5,212 bases of DNA from positions 1 through 5,212 of the forward strand of contig JASBVX010000122.1 in NCBI GenBank assembly GCA_029960865.1, in the 5' to 3' direction. This document shows, one piece after another, positions 4,967-5,212 of the stretch. This stretch comes from Bacillota bacterium (lineage in GTDB: Bacteria; Bacillota; Sulfobacillia; RBS10-35). Below the pieces are notes generated by a model. The model saw only the letters and a program-made list of their open reading frames with translations. It did not search any database and was not told where the DNA came from. The position numbers and the translations under genes are program-made. The stretch's first letter is position 1. Each line of letters begins with the position of its first letter.

Positions 4967-5212
4967 GTGGCGAAACGGCCAGTGGACATCATCGGCGTTC
5001 CTCTCGATCTGGGGGGCAGCCGGCGGGGGACCGACATGGGCCCAAGCGCCATGCGGTATGCGAGGCTCCAGGATAAGATCCGCCCGCTGGTGCCTGCCCT
5101 TTGTGACCGGGGCAACATCGAGGTGCCGGTTCCCGAAACCCGGGCGGCGGGAAGGGGTGTCCATTTTGTCGAGGAGATCGCTCAGGTGTGCGAACAGGTG
5201 GCGGAAGAGGTG
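4967..5212 (+). CDS. rocF: Arginase, N-terminal part (cut by window end)
   Basis: Eighty-two codons are visible; the gene continues past the window. The ureohydrolase start VDIIGVPLDLGG, then RRGTDMGPSAMRYA (residues about 6-32), and the later GNIEVPVPE (49-57) are the arginase pattern rather than the agmatinase one. Arginase hydrolyses L-arginine to ornithine and urea with two Mn(II) ions in the cytoplasm. The metal-binding GGDHS and DAHxD motifs lie beyond the window, so activity cannot be judged. GTG 4967 is preferred because AGGTGA (4956-4961) sits five bases upstream; in-frame GTGs at 4958 and 4982 are alternatives. A TATCAT (4934-4939), close to a -10 consensus, lies upstream, but no good -35 accompanies it. 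The gene is divergent from the small minus-strand frame. Confidence 0.9.
   Translation, partial: MAKRPVDIIGVPLDLGGSRRGTDMGPSAMRYARLQDKIRPLVPALCDRGNIEVPVPETRAAGRGVHFVEEIAQVCEQVAEEV

Noticed and set aside
1..5212. CRISPR array, insertion sequence or attachment site
   Set aside because: No regularly spaced direct repeats, no transposase or integrase, and no terminal inverted repeats or tRNA-end duplications were seen.

Overview
The window looks like chromosome of a GC-rich Bacillota (Firmicutes), probably a clostridial or Moorella/Thermaerobacter-like lineage and possibly a thermophile. This rests on the 5S rRNA 3' end at the left edge, textbook strong Shine-Dalgarno sites (AGGAGGTGA, AAAGGAGGTGA), frequent GTG/TTG starts, and the families present (UPF0316 membrane protein, RocF-type arginase, secreted S8 protease, DedA protein). 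The genus is not determinable from the window.

Layout, left to right. Bases 1 to about 24 are the 3' end of a 5S rRNA, so an rRNA operon lies just upstream; it is closed by a strong intrinsic terminator (34-66). About 270 bp without a convincing gene follow, holding a perfect 14-bp palindrome, a short hairpin and a GCAGGAAT...GGCGAA element. Then comes a secreted subtilisin-type protease (343-1758, +) with signal peptide, I9-like propeptide and intact catalytic residues, followed by a terminator (1781-1813). Convergent to it is a 705-residue minus-strand gene (3941 to 1824). It fuses an N-terminal DedA/VTT membrane domain, an acidic linker, two further membrane segments, a complete PIG-L/LmbE-type zinc deacetylase domain and a beta-rich tail of unknown function. 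A 155-bp divergent spacer with two inverted repeats separates it from a UPF0316 (DUF5698 + DUF2179) membrane protein (4097-4627, +).

The stretch 4628-4966 has no intact gene. It holds a minus-strand small reading frame with a perfect ribosome binding site and a TTG start. The frame appears broken by a CT dinucleotide duplication, and it has no stop codon in any minus frame before a minus-oriented terminator that abuts the UPF0316 gene. The window ends in the first 82 codons of an arginase gene (+).

The genes do not form one obvious pathway. The most interesting object is the DedA-PIG-L fusion: it physically joins a family implicated in moving polyprenyl-phosphate lipid carriers to a family that de-N-acetylates amino sugars, which suggests a membrane-bound enzyme acting on a lipid-linked N-acetyl sugar (inference). 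The second is the stop-less small ORF read into its own terminator.
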